Source of the DNA: JASBTN01 sp965228805
GTDB lineage: Bacteria; Pseudomonadota; Alphaproteobacteria; Rhodobacterales; Rhodobacteraceae
Assembly (NCBI RefSeq): GCF_965228805.1
Contig: NZ_CBDDIE010000003.1
Location: 1,984,001-2,048,000 of the forward strand
Length of the DNA: 64,000 nucleotides
Direction: 5' to 3'
Shown here: positions 35,752 through 45,019 of the stretch, piece after piece
Layout: each line of letters opens with the position of its first letter
Numbering within the stretch: the stretch's first letter is position 1
Program-made: the position numbers and the translations under genes
Notes under the pieces: model-generated
The model's database searches: none
Told to the model about the DNA's origin: nothing
What the model saw: the letters and a program-made list of their open reading frames with translations, nothing else

Positions 35752-37123
35752 GGGCTGCGGCCTCCCGTCCTGCGATGCGTCCGAAGACGGTTCCGATGGT
35801 CATGCCGAACCCGGCCAGGTAGCCTTGGCCTAGAATGGACCCGGCCATGGTCTCGCCAGCTGCCCAGAGGTTCTGGATTGGGCCATCTTTGGTTCGGCAT
35901 TGCGCGTGGTCGTCGACCTTCAGGCCGAGGTAGGTAAAGGTCACCCCGGTACGCAGCGAATAGCCGTAAAAGGGCGGTTCCGTGATGGGCCGCGCCCAGT
36001 TGGTCTTGGGTGGGGTCAACCCGGTGGTGGTCACCCCGTCCAACTCGGTCGGGTGGAAGGCGGAAGTGTCGCCACAGGCGGCGTTGAACTCGTCAACCGT
36101 CGCGCGCAGCTTGCCCGCAGGCAGGTCCATCATCGCGGCCAGCTCTTCTATGCTGTCCGCTTTCAGCGGTGGAAAGACCGAAGGCATGAACAGCTCCAGC
36201 GACTTGGAGTCGATGATCACATAGCCCACCTGATCCGGCTGCGCAGCCACCAGGCGGCCCCAGATCGCATAGCGTTTGGGCCAGACGTCCTCGCCCTCAT
36301 CATAGAACCGCTCGGCGTGTTTGTTCACGACGATGGAAAAGGGCACGCAGTCCAGCCGGGTCACGATGCCCCCGTCGAATTTAGGCGCGCGCCCGTCGAT
36401 GGCGACCGCGTGGCATTGATCGGCGTCGCCGACGCTTTCCACGCCCTGGTCCAGCAGATCCGCCAGTACCACGCCGCGATTGTAAGGGGTGCCTCGGATC
36501 AGGAAGTTCTTGGCGGCAGGCCCCCAGGCGCGCGTCAGCCAGTCGGTATCGGCCTGGAACCCGCCGGAGGCCACCACGACGGATTTCGGCGAGATCGAAT
36601 GCGCCTGCCCCCCGTGTGTGTAGTCCACTCGTGTGATCTGGTCGCCTTCCAGCTCCAGATGGGTCACGGCGGCCTCGTAAAGCACCTCGACCCCCAGGGC
36701 CTCGGCGGTGCGGTAGTAGGCGTTCACCAGGCTCTTGCCGCCGCCCATGAAGAAAGCGTTGGTACGCGCCAGCGACAGGGTGCCGGACAGCGACGGCTGA
36801 AAGCGCACACCGCGTTCCTGCATCCAGGGCAGGCATTCCTCGCTGGTGCGAATGGCGAGGCGGGCCAGATGTTCGTCGGTCTTGCCTCCCGTGACCTTCA
36901 GAAGGTCGGCGAGGTATTCGTCCTCGCTGTACTTTTCAACCAGGGGTCCCAACGGCCCCTGGTGCATACAGCGAAAGTTCCGGGTGTGGCGGGAGTTGCC
37001 GCCGCGATAGGGCTTCGGGGCGGTTTCCAGGATCAACACGCGCGCGCCCGCGTCGGCTGCTGTCATGGCTGCACAGAGCGCTGCGTTGCCGCCGCCGATT
37101 ACTGCAATGTCATGGTCTGTCAT
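35738..37123 (-). CDS. tcuA: FAD-dependent tricarballylate dehydrogenase TcuA
   Basis: This 461-residue flavoprotein of the fumarate reductase/succinate dehydrogenase type begins MTDHDIAVIGGGNAALCAAM and has the RGGNSRHTRNFRCMH segment typical of TcuA. It ends with the conserved GSILGQGYLAGFGMTIGTVF. It oxidises tricarballylate to cis-aconitate, which enters the TCA cycle, and tricarballylate removal also relieves aconitase inhibition. A LysR gene is divergent 80 bases away. Other substrates of similar shape are possible. Confidence 0.9.
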   Translation of the reverse strand: MTDHDIAVIGGGNAALCAAMTAADAGARVLILETAPKPYRGGNSRHTRNFRCMHQGPLGPLVEKYSEDEYLADLLKVTGGKTDEHLARLAIRTSEECLPWMQERGVRFQPSLSGTLSLARTNAFFMGGGKSLVNAYYRTAEALGVEVLYEAAVTHLELEGDQITRVDYTHGGQAHSISPKSVVVASGGFQADTDWLTRAWGPAAKNFLIRGTPYNRGVVLADLLDQGVESVGDADQCHAVAIDGRAPKFDGGIVTRLDCVPFSIVVNKHAERFYDEGEDVWPKRYAIWGRLVAAQPDQVGYVIIDSKSLELFMPSVFPPLKADSIEELAAMMDLPAGKLRATVDEFNAACGDTSAFHPTELDGVTTTGLTPPKTNWARPITEPPFYGYSLRTGVTFTYLGLKVDDHAQCRTKDGPIQNLWAAGETMAGSILGQGYLAGFGMTIGTVFGRIAGREAAAHANR

Positions 37124-37203
37124 GGCTAAGTCCTTTGGCTGGCCCCTGCCTAACGGGGGGTCTTTGATTTGACCAATGATGGTTTTTGTGAGATTGATGC
37201 GCC

Positions 37204-38103
37204 ATGCACATCAATTATGATTTCGGCGACCTGGAGGCTTTTCTGGCCGTTAAGGAAACCGGCAGTTTCCATGGCGCAGCAGCCGCGCTGAACCTGTCGC
37301 AATCAGCGGTCACCCGGCGGGTGGCGAAACTGGAGCAGGCGCTGGACACGCAGCTCTTTGAACGCACCACCCGGGCGGTCAATCCGACCCTGGCGGCCAA
37401 GCGGTTGCAGGCCCGGGCCGAGGCGATCTTGGATGATGCACGCGAGACCACCCGGGCGATGCGCGATGAAAGCGTGGCCTTTGCCCATCAGCGTGGGGCT
37501 CTGGTGACGGTTGCGACCGTGCCAACGGTGCTTTCGCGCCTTTTGATCCCCGCCTTGCAGGCGTTCCGGGCGGCTGATCAACCAGCGCGCCTGCGCCTTC
37601 TGGACGGATCCGCAAATGAGGTGGCCGAGGCGGTCGCGGGGGGCGAGGCGGATTTCGGACTTTGTTCGCTCCCGACCCTGGAGCCGTCGACCCTGTTTGA
37701 GCCGCTGTTCGACGATCGGATTCTACTGGCCCTGCCAGGCGCTCATCCGCTGGCGGGACAAGAGGCGGTGGCTTTGGGGGATTTGAAAGACGCCCCGCTG
37801 ATCCTGCCCGCACGAGGCACCGGCAACCGGCTGTTGATTGACGACGCGCTGGCAAGGGCGCGCCAGCCGATAGTCTGGACGATGGAGGTCGGGCGCAGCA
37901 CCTCGGCGCTGGAACTGGTTGGACAAGGTATGGGCGCGGCTTTGTTGCCGGAAACCGTGTTCTCGGCGCCGACCCAAAAGGTGGCGAAGGTGCGTTTGCA
38001 GGGGCTGGACATTGCTCGGCCGGTTGGTCTCTTGATCCGGGTCGGTGCGGCGGAAACACCGGCAGTTGCCACCCTGAAGCAGGCCATCCGCACCGCCGTG
38101 TGA
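37204..38103 (+). CDS. tcuR: LysR-family transcriptional regulator, probable TcuR
   Basis: This 299-residue LysR protein has its HTH at about residues 9-65 (DLEAFLAVKETGSFHGAAAA) and a sensor domain. It is divergent from tcuA with an 80-base shared promoter region, the same order as in known tcuR-tcuABC loci. The name is therefore from context rather than from any diagnostic residue. Confidence 0.82.
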   Translation: MHINYDFGDLEAFLAVKETGSFHGAAAALNLSQSAVTRRVAKLEQALDTQLFERTTRAVNPTLAAKRLQARAEAILDDARETTRAMRDESVAFAHQRGALVTVATVPTVLSRLLIPALQAFRAADQPARLRLLDGSANEVAEAVAGGEADFGLCSLPTLEPSTLFEPLFDDRILLALPGAHPLAGQEAVALGDLKDAPLILPARGTGNRLLIDDALARARQPIVWTMEVGRSTSALELVGQGMGAALLPETVFSAPTQKVAKVRLQGLDIARPVGLLIRVGAAETPAVATLKQAIRTAV

Positions 38104-38112
38104 CGTGAAAAA

Positions 38113-38138
38113 GGCCGCGAACGGAGACGCTCGCGGCC
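38113..38138. terminator. terminator between convergent tcuR and ureohydrolase genes
   Basis: GGCCGCGA and TCGCGGCC form a perfect 8-bp stem with a 10-base loop that can add two more CG pairs. On the minus strand it is followed by TTTTTC, so it ends the TRAP-ureohydrolase operon. Confidence 0.75.
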
Positions 38139-38177
38139 AGACCGTGGCGGGAAGGGGAGCCGCCTCGGGGAGGAAAC

Positions 38178-39143
38178 TCAGCCCTTGTTGTGGAAGATGA
38201 AGCCGATGAAGTTCAGCAAAAGCTGAGCGGCCAGGATCTGCGTGCTTTCCGACGGGTCATAGGCCGGGGCCACTTCCACCAGGTCGATCCCGACCACGTC
38301 GCCGCGCTTGGTCAGACCCTGCAGGATCTCCAGCACGTCGTAATACTGGAACCCGCCATGCGACGGCGTGCCGGTGCCCGGCGCAATCGAGGGGCAGAAG
38401 GCGTCGATGTCGATGGTGACATAGTACCGCGCGCCTTCGGGGATACGCTCCAGCACGCCCTTGGTGCCGAGCTTGCGCACCTGGCGCACCGACAGGATGT
38501 CAGACCCACGCGCACGGGCGTCCTCATAGCCCTCCTTCGCGGTCGAGGAGACGTTGCGAATGCCCAGCTGGGTCATGCCGGACACATAATCCTTCTCGAT
38601 CGCGCGGCGCATCGGGTTGCCGTGGCCATCGGTCACGCCCTTGCGCTCATCGACGAAATCCAGGTGCGCATCGATTTGCACCACGTGGATCGGACCCTTG
38701 TCGGCGCAATCCTCCTTGTAGGCGTTGATGCAGGGGATGTTGATCGAATGGTCGCCACCAATGGTGACCGGAATGGCGCCCGCATCGAGGATCTTCTTGA
38801 CCCCATATTCGATGTTGGCGTGGCTTTCCTCGGTCTTGGTGTGGATGATATCGGCGTCCCCCAGATCGACGATGCGCACGTCTTCGCCCAGGTAGGTCGC
38901 GTCATCCTCGTGATCATAGGCGCCGGCATGACCGAAGCTGAACAGGGTCGACGCCTCGCGCACCGACCGCGGGCCAAAGCGCGCGCCCGAGCGGAACTGG
39001 CAGCCGAAGTCGAACGGCGCGCCCAGCACCGCCACATCGGCGTCGATCTCGTCCCAGTTTTCCACATAGGGTTTCTTGCCGAAGGTGGCGATGCCGACGA
39101 AGGGCAAGTTCAGGCGGCCGCTTTCATAACCGTGTCCAGACAT
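38178..39143 (-). CDS. ureohydrolase (agmatinase/guanidino-compound hydrolase family)
   Basis: This 321-residue enzyme has the binuclear-metal motifs of the arginase fold: GGDHS (His132), DAHLD (158-162) and DID (245-247), then APGTGTP. The usual DP after the last motif is CP (Cys250). The family releases urea from agmatine, guanidinobutyrate, arginine, guanidine or related compounds. The start at ATG 39143 (MSGHGYESGR) lies 20 bases behind the TRAP permease gene; the frame stays open further upstream but that part overlaps the permease gene. Co-transcription with a TRAP importer suggests an acidic guanidino substrate. Confidence 0.88.
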   Translation of the reverse strand: MSGHGYESGRLNLPFVGIATFGKKPYVENWDEIDADVAVLGAPFDFGCQFRSGARFGPRSVREASTLFSFGHAGAYDHEDDATYLGEDVRIVDLGDADIIHTKTEESHANIEYGVKKILDAGAIPVTIGGDHSINIPCINAYKEDCADKGPIHVVQIDAHLDFVDERKGVTDGHGNPMRRAIEKDYVSGMTQLGIRNVSSTAKEGYEDARARGSDILSVRQVRKLGTKGVLERIPEGARYYVTIDIDAFCPSIAPGTGTPSHGGFQYYDVLEILQGLTKRGDVVGIDLVEVAPAYDPSESTQILAAQLLLNFIGFIFHNKG

Positions 39144-39163
39144 GTGTTTCTCCGTTTCTTTTC

Positions 39164-40444
39164 TTATCTGTAGGCCAGTTCCGGCAGGAACAGCGCAATT
39201 TGGGGGAAGGCGACCAGCAGACCGGTCACGATCAGAAGGATGAAGAGGAAGGGTGGCACACCGCGCACCACTTCGACAAAGGGTCTTCTGAACACTGCGA
39301 TGGCGGTGAACAGGTTGCAACCGAAGGGTGGGGTTGCGGCCCCGATGGCGACCTGGAGCGTGATCAGCACGCCGACCAGCACCGGGTCCAGCCCGGCGGC
39401 CTTGATCATCGGAGCAAAGATCGGCACCAGGATCAGGATGACCACGATGCTGTCCACGAACATGCAGCCGATGAAGAAGGCCACGTTGACGGCCAGAAGC
39501 ACGGTCAGCGGTCCGGCCTCGTTCAGGCCCAGCGAGGCGATGATCTGCTGCGGCACCTGGGCAAAGCTGAGCGTCCAGCTGAAGGCAGCACCCGCCGCGA
39601 TCAGGATGAACACGACCGAGGTAATGGCACCCGTCGACAGGGCGATATCCCAGAGGTCCTTGAGTTTCACGGACCGGAAGATCACCAGCTCCAGCACCAC
39701 GGCGTAGAGCACGCAGATCGCGGCGGCTTCGGTGGGTGAGAACACCCCGCCGTAGATGCCGCCGACGATGATCGCCGGGAAACCCATCGGCCAGAGCGCA
39801 CGGCGCATGGCGGTCAGACGCTGCCCCCACCCCTCGCGCGGCAGCACGGGGATGTCATGGCGATAGGCGTAGACCATGCAATAGGCCGAGAACAGCACCA
39901 CGATCAGCAGCCCCGGCACGATGCCCGCGATGAACAGCTGCGAGATCGAAGTGCCGGAAACCACGCCATAGATGATCATGCCGATGGAGGGCGGGATCAG
40001 ATAGGCGAGGTCAGCCGCATTGACGATCAGGCCGATGGCAAAGCTGTCCTTGTAGCCGGATTTCAGCATCCTGGGCCGCATTGCGCCGCCGATGGCCACC
40101 ACGGTCGCCTGGGTCGAGCCGCAGACTGCACCGAACAGGGCACAGGCAGAGGTCACGGAAATCGCCAACCCGCCCTTGATATGGCCCATGAAGCTCATCA
40201 CCACGTCGATCAGCCGGTTGGCCGAATGACCACGGGTGATGATATCGGCGGCCAGGATGAACATCGGCACGGCGATCAGGGCTGCGGGTTTCACCCCTCC
40301 GATCATCTGCTGGATCAGGATCTGCATGTTCATGTCGGGGAAGTAGACCAGGAACCCCAGCACGGCGGCCGAGATCAGCGGCATCTTCATCGGGAACCCT
40401 GCCAGAAGCAGCAGGATCATCACGGCAAGCATCAACTCGGTCAT
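39164..40444 (-). CDS. TRAP transporter large permease (DctM family)
   Basis: This 426-residue protein with about 12 hydrophobic segments is the ion-coupled translocation subunit of a TRAP importer. It carries family features such as ALFGAVCGSTQATVVAIGG and LIPPSIGMIIYGVVSGTS. The gene overlaps dctQ by four bases at 40441-40444 and precedes the ureohydrolase gene. Its product works with the periplasmic receptor encoded at 41114. Confidence 0.93.
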   Translation of the reverse strand: MTELMLAVMILLLLAGFPMKMPLISAAVLGFLVYFPDMNMQILIQQMIGGVKPAALIAVPMFILAADIITRGHSANRLIDVVMSFMGHIKGGLAISVTSACALFGAVCGSTQATVVAIGGAMRPRMLKSGYKDSFAIGLIVNAADLAYLIPPSIGMIIYGVVSGTSISQLFIAGIVPGLLIVVLFSAYCMVYAYRHDIPVLPREGWGQRLTAMRRALWPMGFPAIIVGGIYGGVFSPTEAAAICVLYAVVLELVIFRSVKLKDLWDIALSTGAITSVVFILIAAGAAFSWTLSFAQVPQQIIASLGLNEAGPLTVLLAVNVAFFIGCMFVDSIVVILILVPIFAPMIKAAGLDPVLVGVLITLQVAIGAATPPFGCNLFTAIAVFRRPFVEVVRGVPPFLFILLIVTGLLVAFPQIALFLPELAYR

Positions 40445-41049
40445 GGCTTGTCCTCCTGTTCGCTTTCCTCATAGCGCAGGATCGCGGCGGCGGTTTCCGG
40501 GTCTTCGTAGCTGTCCACTTCGAGGTAGGAGACATAGATCTCGTCCTCGGCGAAGTTCAGATTGCGCAGCGCGGTCAGCAGGTATTGGAAGGCAGCCAGC
40601 ACCAGCCCGACCACAACCCAGACGTAGGTCAGGTACAGCGGCAGCTGCAGCGCCGGGGTGATCCGGCCGCGGCTGGCGACCTTCTGCACATATTCCAACG
40701 CGTACCAGGCCAGAAGGGCCATCATCACGGCGGTGGTGGCCGATATCACCACCATCAGCCCTTTGCGCAGCTTTACCGGCAGCGCGTCATAGATCGCGGA
40801 CATGCGGATATGGATCCCCTTGCGGGTCGCATAGCCCAGGCCCATGAAGGTGACGATCACGATCAGGAACTCGTTCAGCTCCTCGGAGAAATAGATGGAT
40901 TGGTTGAACACATAGCGTCCGAAGACATTGGCGATGGTGTTCAGCGCCATCAGCAGGATGCCGGTGCCGAGGATCGCGACCTCGACCTTGCCGATGGCGG
41001 CGTCGATCCGACCCAGAAGGCCAAAGGGGGTGGGGTTTGACTGTGTCAT
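40441..41049 (-). CDS. TRAP transporter small permease (DctQ family)
   Basis: This 202-residue protein with four membrane helices has the typical SEELNEFLIVIVTFMGLGYA and HIRMSAIYD segments of DctQ. It bridges the receptor and DctM. It has an acidic C-terminal tail of about 35 residues, longer than usual. ATG 41049 was chosen for its fit to the family start, and the long open frame upstream has no support. Confidence 0.9.
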   Translation of the reverse strand: MTQSNPTPFGLLGRIDAAIGKVEVAILGTGILLMALNTIANVFGRYVFNQSIYFSEELNEFLIVIVTFMGLGYATRKGIHIRMSAIYDALPVKLRKGLMVVISATTAVMMALLAWYALEYVQKVASRGRITPALQLPLYLTYVWVVVGLVLAAFQYLLTALRNLNFAEDEIYVSYLEVDSYEDPETAAAILRYEESEQEDKP

Positions 41050-41069
41050 GAGGGGCTCCCTGCAAGGGG

Positions 41070-41097
41070 CCCCGCGCCGGGAGAGGAGGGCGCGGGG
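41070..41097 (-). terminator. stem-loop between dctP-like and dctQ-like genes
   Basis: CCCCGCGCC and GGCGCGGGG form a perfect 9-bp stem with a 10-base loop. There is no T-run, so attenuation or protection of the receptor mRNA is more likely than full termination. Confidence 0.5.
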
Positions 41098-41113
41098 CGG
41101 TTGGGACAGGGGA

Positions 41114-42130
41114 TCAGTTGGCCGCCAGCTCGGCCTCGAGCGCGTCGAGCAGCGCCTTGCCGCGGTCACCCGCCGTCTCCAGGTAGGCCGCCGCCGTGTC
41201 GCCCGAACGGGCGCGGAAGGCGTCACGCTCTTCTTCGGTCAGGACCACGATGCCGATGTCCGGCTTGGCTTCCTTGATGATGTCCAGGCGCTTCTGGTTG
41301 AAGTCGGTGACCACGCCGTCGATGAAGCCGGTCATGTCGGCCATCGTGTCGCGCACAAGGGCCTGGCGTTCCGGCGACAGGGTGGCAAACCAGTCAGACC
41401 CCGCGACCACGGTGGTGACCAGCTCCTGTTCCCCGGCCCAGATCAGGTGGCTGGTGACCTCATAGAACTTCATCTCTTCAATCGTGGGGATTGGGTTCAC
41501 CTGGCCGTCCACCGCGCCCAGTTGCAGCGCGCCGAAAACCTCGCCGAAGGGCAGGGGCGTGGGGCTCGCGCCCATGTTCTTGTAGGTCTCCAAGAGGATC
41601 GGCGAGACCATGACGCGCATCTTGAAGTTGGCGAAATCCTCGGGCGTGCGGATTTCACGGTTGGTGGTCCAGACCTGCGCGCCTTCGGAATACATGGTCA
41701 TGATTTCCAACCCGCGTTTCTGGAAATCCTCGTTCAGCGGGCCATAGATGGTTTCCGACCCCGACAGGATGTTCGAGATCGCCGCCGGGTCCGAGGGCAG
41801 CAGGTAGGGCAGCAGGAAGACCTGGCTTTCCGGCACGATGGTGCCCAGGTTGCCGATTGAAACATTGGTGAAATGGATGACGCCATCGGCGGCCTGTTCC
41901 ACGGTTTCGGTCGGCGTGCCCAGGGTGCCCATCGGGTAGACGGTCACGGTCACTTCGCCGTCGGTGGCGGCTTCGATGCGCGATTTGAACTCCTGCGCAT
42001 AGGCATCCATGATCGAGCCCGGGATCTCTTCGATTGCGAATTTCCAATCCTCGGCAAAGGCGCTGATCGGCGCCAGTGTCAGCAGCGTGGCGGCGGCTGT
42101 GGTCTTGAGTTGTTTGAGGCTAAGGGGCAT
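41114..42130 (-). CDS. TRAP transporter substrate-binding protein (DctP family)
   Basis: This 338-residue periplasmic receptor has a signal peptide that probably ends after PISAFA (residue 26). DctP features include the conserved arginine region near REIRTPEDFANFKMRVM, which in the family binds a substrate carboxylate. ATG 42130 has GGAGGAG just upstream. It is the first gene of a four-gene operon with dctQ, dctM and a ureohydrolase gene, and it is divergent from the LysR gene. The ligand is probably a carboxylate carrying a guanidino group, by context only. Confidence 0.92.
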   Translation of the reverse strand: MPLSLKQLKTTAAATLLTLAPISAFAEDWKFAIEEIPGSIMDAYAQEFKSRIEAATDGEVTVTVYPMGTLGTPTETVEQAADGVIHFTNVSIGNLGTIVPESQVFLLPYLLPSDPAAISNILSGSETIYGPLNEDFQKRGLEIMTMYSEGAQVWTTNREIRTPEDFANFKMRVMVSPILLETYKNMGASPTPLPFGEVFGALQLGAVDGQVNPIPTIEEMKFYEVTSHLIWAGEQELVTTVVAGSDWFATLSPERQALVRDTMADMTGFIDGVVTDFNQKRLDIIKEAKPDIGIVVLTEEERDAFRARSGDTAAAYLETAGDRGKALLDALEAELAAN

Positions 42131-42221
42131 GCGGGTCTCCTCCCAGTGCATGTCGGGTTTGTATCGGCATCTAGGACAGCACGACGGCATCACATGAAAA
42201 AATATCGTATTGCTTATTTTT

Positions 42222-42240
42222 GCATGAAGAGCTTTCATGC
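42222..42240. promoter_or_regulatory. probable LysR operator between dctP and LysR genes
   Basis: GCATGAA-GAGCT-TTCATGC is a perfect 7+5+7 dyad containing a T-N11-A core. It covers the first possible LysR start codon (42237). That position suits autoregulation, and activation of the divergent TRAP operon. Confidence 0.55.
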
Positions 42241-43166
42241 TTCATCCCGACAATTGGGAGAAAATGGAGAACCCTTTGAAACTCTTGCGCAATACGCTTC
42301 TGGAAACCTTCGTCACCGTGGTGGAATGCGGCGGATTCTCGGATGCGCAATTCGCCTTGGGCATCACCCAATCTGCAATTTCCGTGCGAATCCGCGACCT
42401 GGAGACCTCGCTGGGCTACCGGGTTTGCGAGCGCGGGCGGGGCGGGTTTCGCCTGACCGAACGGGGCGAGATTGCCTATCAGAAGGCCCGCGAAATCCTG
42501 CGCAGCGTGCGCGATTTCGACGCCGAATTGCTGGAGCTGCGCGACACGATCACCGGTGATCTGCGTATTGGTGTGGTGGACGCGATCAGCAGCCTGCCCG
42601 GGGTTGGTCTGGCCGATGCGCTGCGCCGGTTCCTGTCGCGCCCCAACGACGTGCGGTTGGAGGTGTTGGTCGCCTCGCCCAGCGATCTGGCGCAGGGGTT
42701 GATTTCGGGGGACCTGCACGTGGCTGTTGCGCCATTCCGCAACCAGTTGCCGGAACTCTCCTATACCGAGCTCTGTACAGAGGAACACAGGCTCTATTGC
42801 AGCGCCAATCATCACCTGTTCGACCTGCCAGAGGTCGAAATCACGGCCGAGCGTGTGGCCGAAAACCCGCGCTGCCAACTGTCCTACGATCTGTTGGTCG
42901 CGCCCGATCTGGGTACGCCGGAACCCAAGGCGGTGGTCGCCAACATGGAAGCAATGGCGATGCTGATCGAAAGCGGCCATTACATCGGTATGCTGCCGAC
43001 CCATTTCGTCGCATCCCGGGTTCAGGACGGTATCTTTCGCGAGCTCAGCGCCGGCGCGTCTGGCTGGAGTTCGACCTTCTACCTGGCCACAAGGCGCACC
43101 CAGGCCCATCGGCGCGCGGTGGAGCTGTTGATCCACGATCTTTGTGGCGCGGATAGGCTGCCCTAG
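42237..43166 (+). CDS. LysR-family transcriptional regulator of the TRAP-ureohydrolase operon
   Basis: This LysR protein of about 309 residues has its HTH in LLETFVTVVECGGFSDAQFA and ITQSAISVRIRDLE, then a sensor domain. Two starts are possible: ATG 42237, inside an operator-like dyad with a weak AAGAG element upstream, or ATG 42264 (MENPLKLLRN), which has GGGAG only three bases before it. The gene is divergent from the dctP-like gene and is its likely regulator. Confidence 0.88.
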   Translation: MLHPDNWEKMENPLKLLRNTLLETFVTVVECGGFSDAQFALGITQSAISVRIRDLETSLGYRVCERGRGGFRLTERGEIAYQKAREILRSVRDFDAELLELRDTITGDLRIGVVDAISSLPGVGLADALRRFLSRPNDVRLEVLVASPSDLAQGLISGDLHVAVAPFRNQLPELSYTELCTEEHRLYCSANHHLFDLPEVEITAERVAENPRCQLSYDLLVAPDLGTPEPKAVVANMEAMAMLIESGHYIGMLPTHFVASRVQDGIFRELSAGASGWSSTFYLATRRTQAHRRAVELLIHDLCGADRLP

Positions 43167-43209
43167 GGGAAGCCGCCTTCGCTTCTTGACCCCGATGTGT
43201 CGGTTTCGT

Positions 43210-43224
43210 GTGAAATTTATTCAC
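43210..43224. promoter_or_regulatory. small dyad upstream of the ABC transporter operon
   Basis: GTGAA-ATTTA-TTCAC is a perfect 5+5+5 dyad with a T-N11-A core. It lies in the 259-bp gap before the binding-protein gene. Other parts of this gap show no structure I can name. A LysR-type or other dimeric regulator could bind here. Confidence 0.4.
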
Positions 43225-43425
43225 GAGAAACGGCCAATTTTTCGAGTTTCGTTCAGTCTGTTTTGTGCAAGATGGGCCCGCGTTTCCCCGGTTGGGTGAA
43301 GCACGCGCATCGCTGTTCCTGACATCCGACTTGCCCCCGGCAAGCCATCGGTACCGGTCACCCCGGCACCGGGCGGGAGAGCTGTATGCCGCGTAACCGG
43401 AGCGCCGAGTGTAGAGGAGGACACC

Positions 43426-44994
43426 ATGAACACATCCATTCCCGCGGCCGTGGCCGGTGCGGTCAGCCGCCGTAATCTTCTGAAAGGGGGCGCCGCCCTT
43501 GGCGCGACCGCGATGATGGGCCTGCCCGGCAGCCTTCTGGCCCAACCGCAGAAAGGCGGCATGCTGCGCGTGGCCCTGGCCCAGGGCGGCACCAGCGACA
43601 CGCTGGATCCGGCGACCTTCTCGGGCTCGCAGCAGATATTCCTGGGTTGGACCCTGCGCAACAACCTGACCGAGATCGGCTCGGACGGCGCGCTGAAACC
43701 GGAACTGGCGGAAAGCTGGTCTTCGGATGATGCCACGACCTGGATCTTCAACCTGCGCAAGGGGGTCGAGTTCCACAACGGCAAGACGCTGACCGCCGAG
43801 GACGTGATCGCGTCCTTGAACCTGCACCGTGGTGAGGATTCCAAGTCCGGCGCCAAGGCACTGCTGGAAAGTGTCGTCTCGATCACCGCCGAGGGCGACA
43901 CTGCGGTGCGCGTGGTACTGAACGGGCCGAATGCGGACTTCCCCTATATCCTGTCGGATTATCACTTCAACATCTGCCCGGTGAACCCCGATGGCACGGT
44001 GGATGTCTCGGGCACCGGCACCGGCGGCTATATCTTGGAGGAGTTCAACCCCGGTGTGCGCACCCGCGTGCGGCGCAATCCGAACTATTGGAAAGAGGGT
44101 GCCGCTCATTTCGAAGAGGGCGAGATCCTGTTGATCAACGACCCGACCGCGGCCACCAATGCGCTGGTCACCGGCGAGGTGCACGCGATTGAAAGCTCGG
44201 AATACAAAACTCTGTCGCTGCTGGGCCGTCGTCCCGACATCGCAGTGGAAAGCGTGCCCGGGGGCTTCCACGGCTCGTTCGCGATGAACTCGGCCAATGC
44301 GCCCTTCAACAACAACGACCTGCGTTTGGCGCTGAAATACGCCATCGACCGTCAGGCCATTGTCGACACGGTGCTGAAAGGCCACGGCGTGGTGGCGAAC
44401 GACCACCCGGTCTCGCCCTCGATGCCTTATCACGATGCTTCGATCGAGCAGCGCCCCTATGACCCGGACCGCGCCAAGTTCCACCTGAAGAAGGCGGGCC
44501 ACGACAGCCTGACCCTGCAGTTGAGCGCCTCGGATGGTCTGTACACCGGTGCCGTCGATGCGGTGACGCTCTACCGTGAACATGCCGCGCCCACCGGTCT
44601 GAACATTGAGGTCGTGCGCGAGCCCGGTGACGGTTACTGGTCCGATGTCTGGATGAAGAAGCCGTTCTTCGCCAGCTCCTGGGGCCCGCGCCCGGTGCCG
44701 GACATGATCCTGACCACCGCCTATGCCTCCACCGCCGCCTGGAACGAAGGCGCGTTCTCGAACGCCCGGTTCGACGAGCTGCTTCTGGCCGCCCGTGGCG
44801 AGCTGGACGAGGCCAAGCGCGGTGCGATGTATGGCGAGATGCAGCGCATCCTCAGCGACGAAGGCGGGTCCGTGATCCCGTTTTTCCGCAGCTATGTCTA
44901 TGGCCGCTCGACCGCGATTGCGCATTCCGGTCAGCTGGGCAGCGACTGGCCGTTGGACGGTCACCGCGCCATGGAACGTTGGTGGACGGCCTGA
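43426..44994 (+). CDS. ABC transporter substrate-binding protein, oligopeptide/opine family (SBP family 5)
   Basis: This 522-residue extracytoplasmic receptor has a twin-arginine signal (SRRNLLKGGAALG, residues 14-26), so it is probably exported folded by Tat. The mature protein shows family 5 features: LRVALAQGGTSDTLDPATF and WIFNLRKGVEFHNGKTLTAEDV (given in part: LRKGVEFHNGKTLTAEDV). Family 5 receptors bind peptides, opines, nickel chelates and other polar molecules. Here it precedes an MttB-family gene and two demethylase genes, so a methylated amine or betaine-like ligand is possible. Confidence 0.92.
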   Translation: MNTSIPAAVAGAVSRRNLLKGGAALGATAMMGLPGSLLAQPQKGGMLRVALAQGGTSDTLDPATFSGSQQIFLGWTLRNNLTEIGSDGALKPELAESWSSDDATTWIFNLRKGVEFHNGKTLTAEDVIASLNLHRGEDSKSGAKALLESVVSITAEGDTAVRVVLNGPNADFPYILSDYHFNICPVNPDGTVDVSGTGTGGYILEEFNPGVRTRVRRNPNYWKEGAAHFEEGEILLINDPTAATNALVTGEVHAIESSEYKTLSLLGRRPDIAVESVPGGFHGSFAMNSANAPFNNNDLRLALKYAIDRQAIVDTVLKGHGVVANDHPVSPSMPYHDASIEQRPYDPDRAKFHLKKAGHDSLTLQLSASDGLYTGAVDAVTLYREHAAPTGLNIEVVREPGDGYWSDVWMKKPFFASSWGPRPVPDMILTTAYASTAAWNEGAFSNARFDELLLAARGELDEAKRGAMYGEMQRILSDEGGSVIPFFRSYVYGRSTAIAHSGQLGSDWPLDGHRAMERWWTA

Positions 44995-45019
44995 TCCGTC
45001 TGACCCCGAAACATTCGGT

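Noticed and set aside
39144..39830. Upstream extension of the ureohydrolase frame
   Set aside because: This part overlaps the TRAP large permease gene and shows no family sequence; the enzyme starts naturally at MSGHGYESGR.
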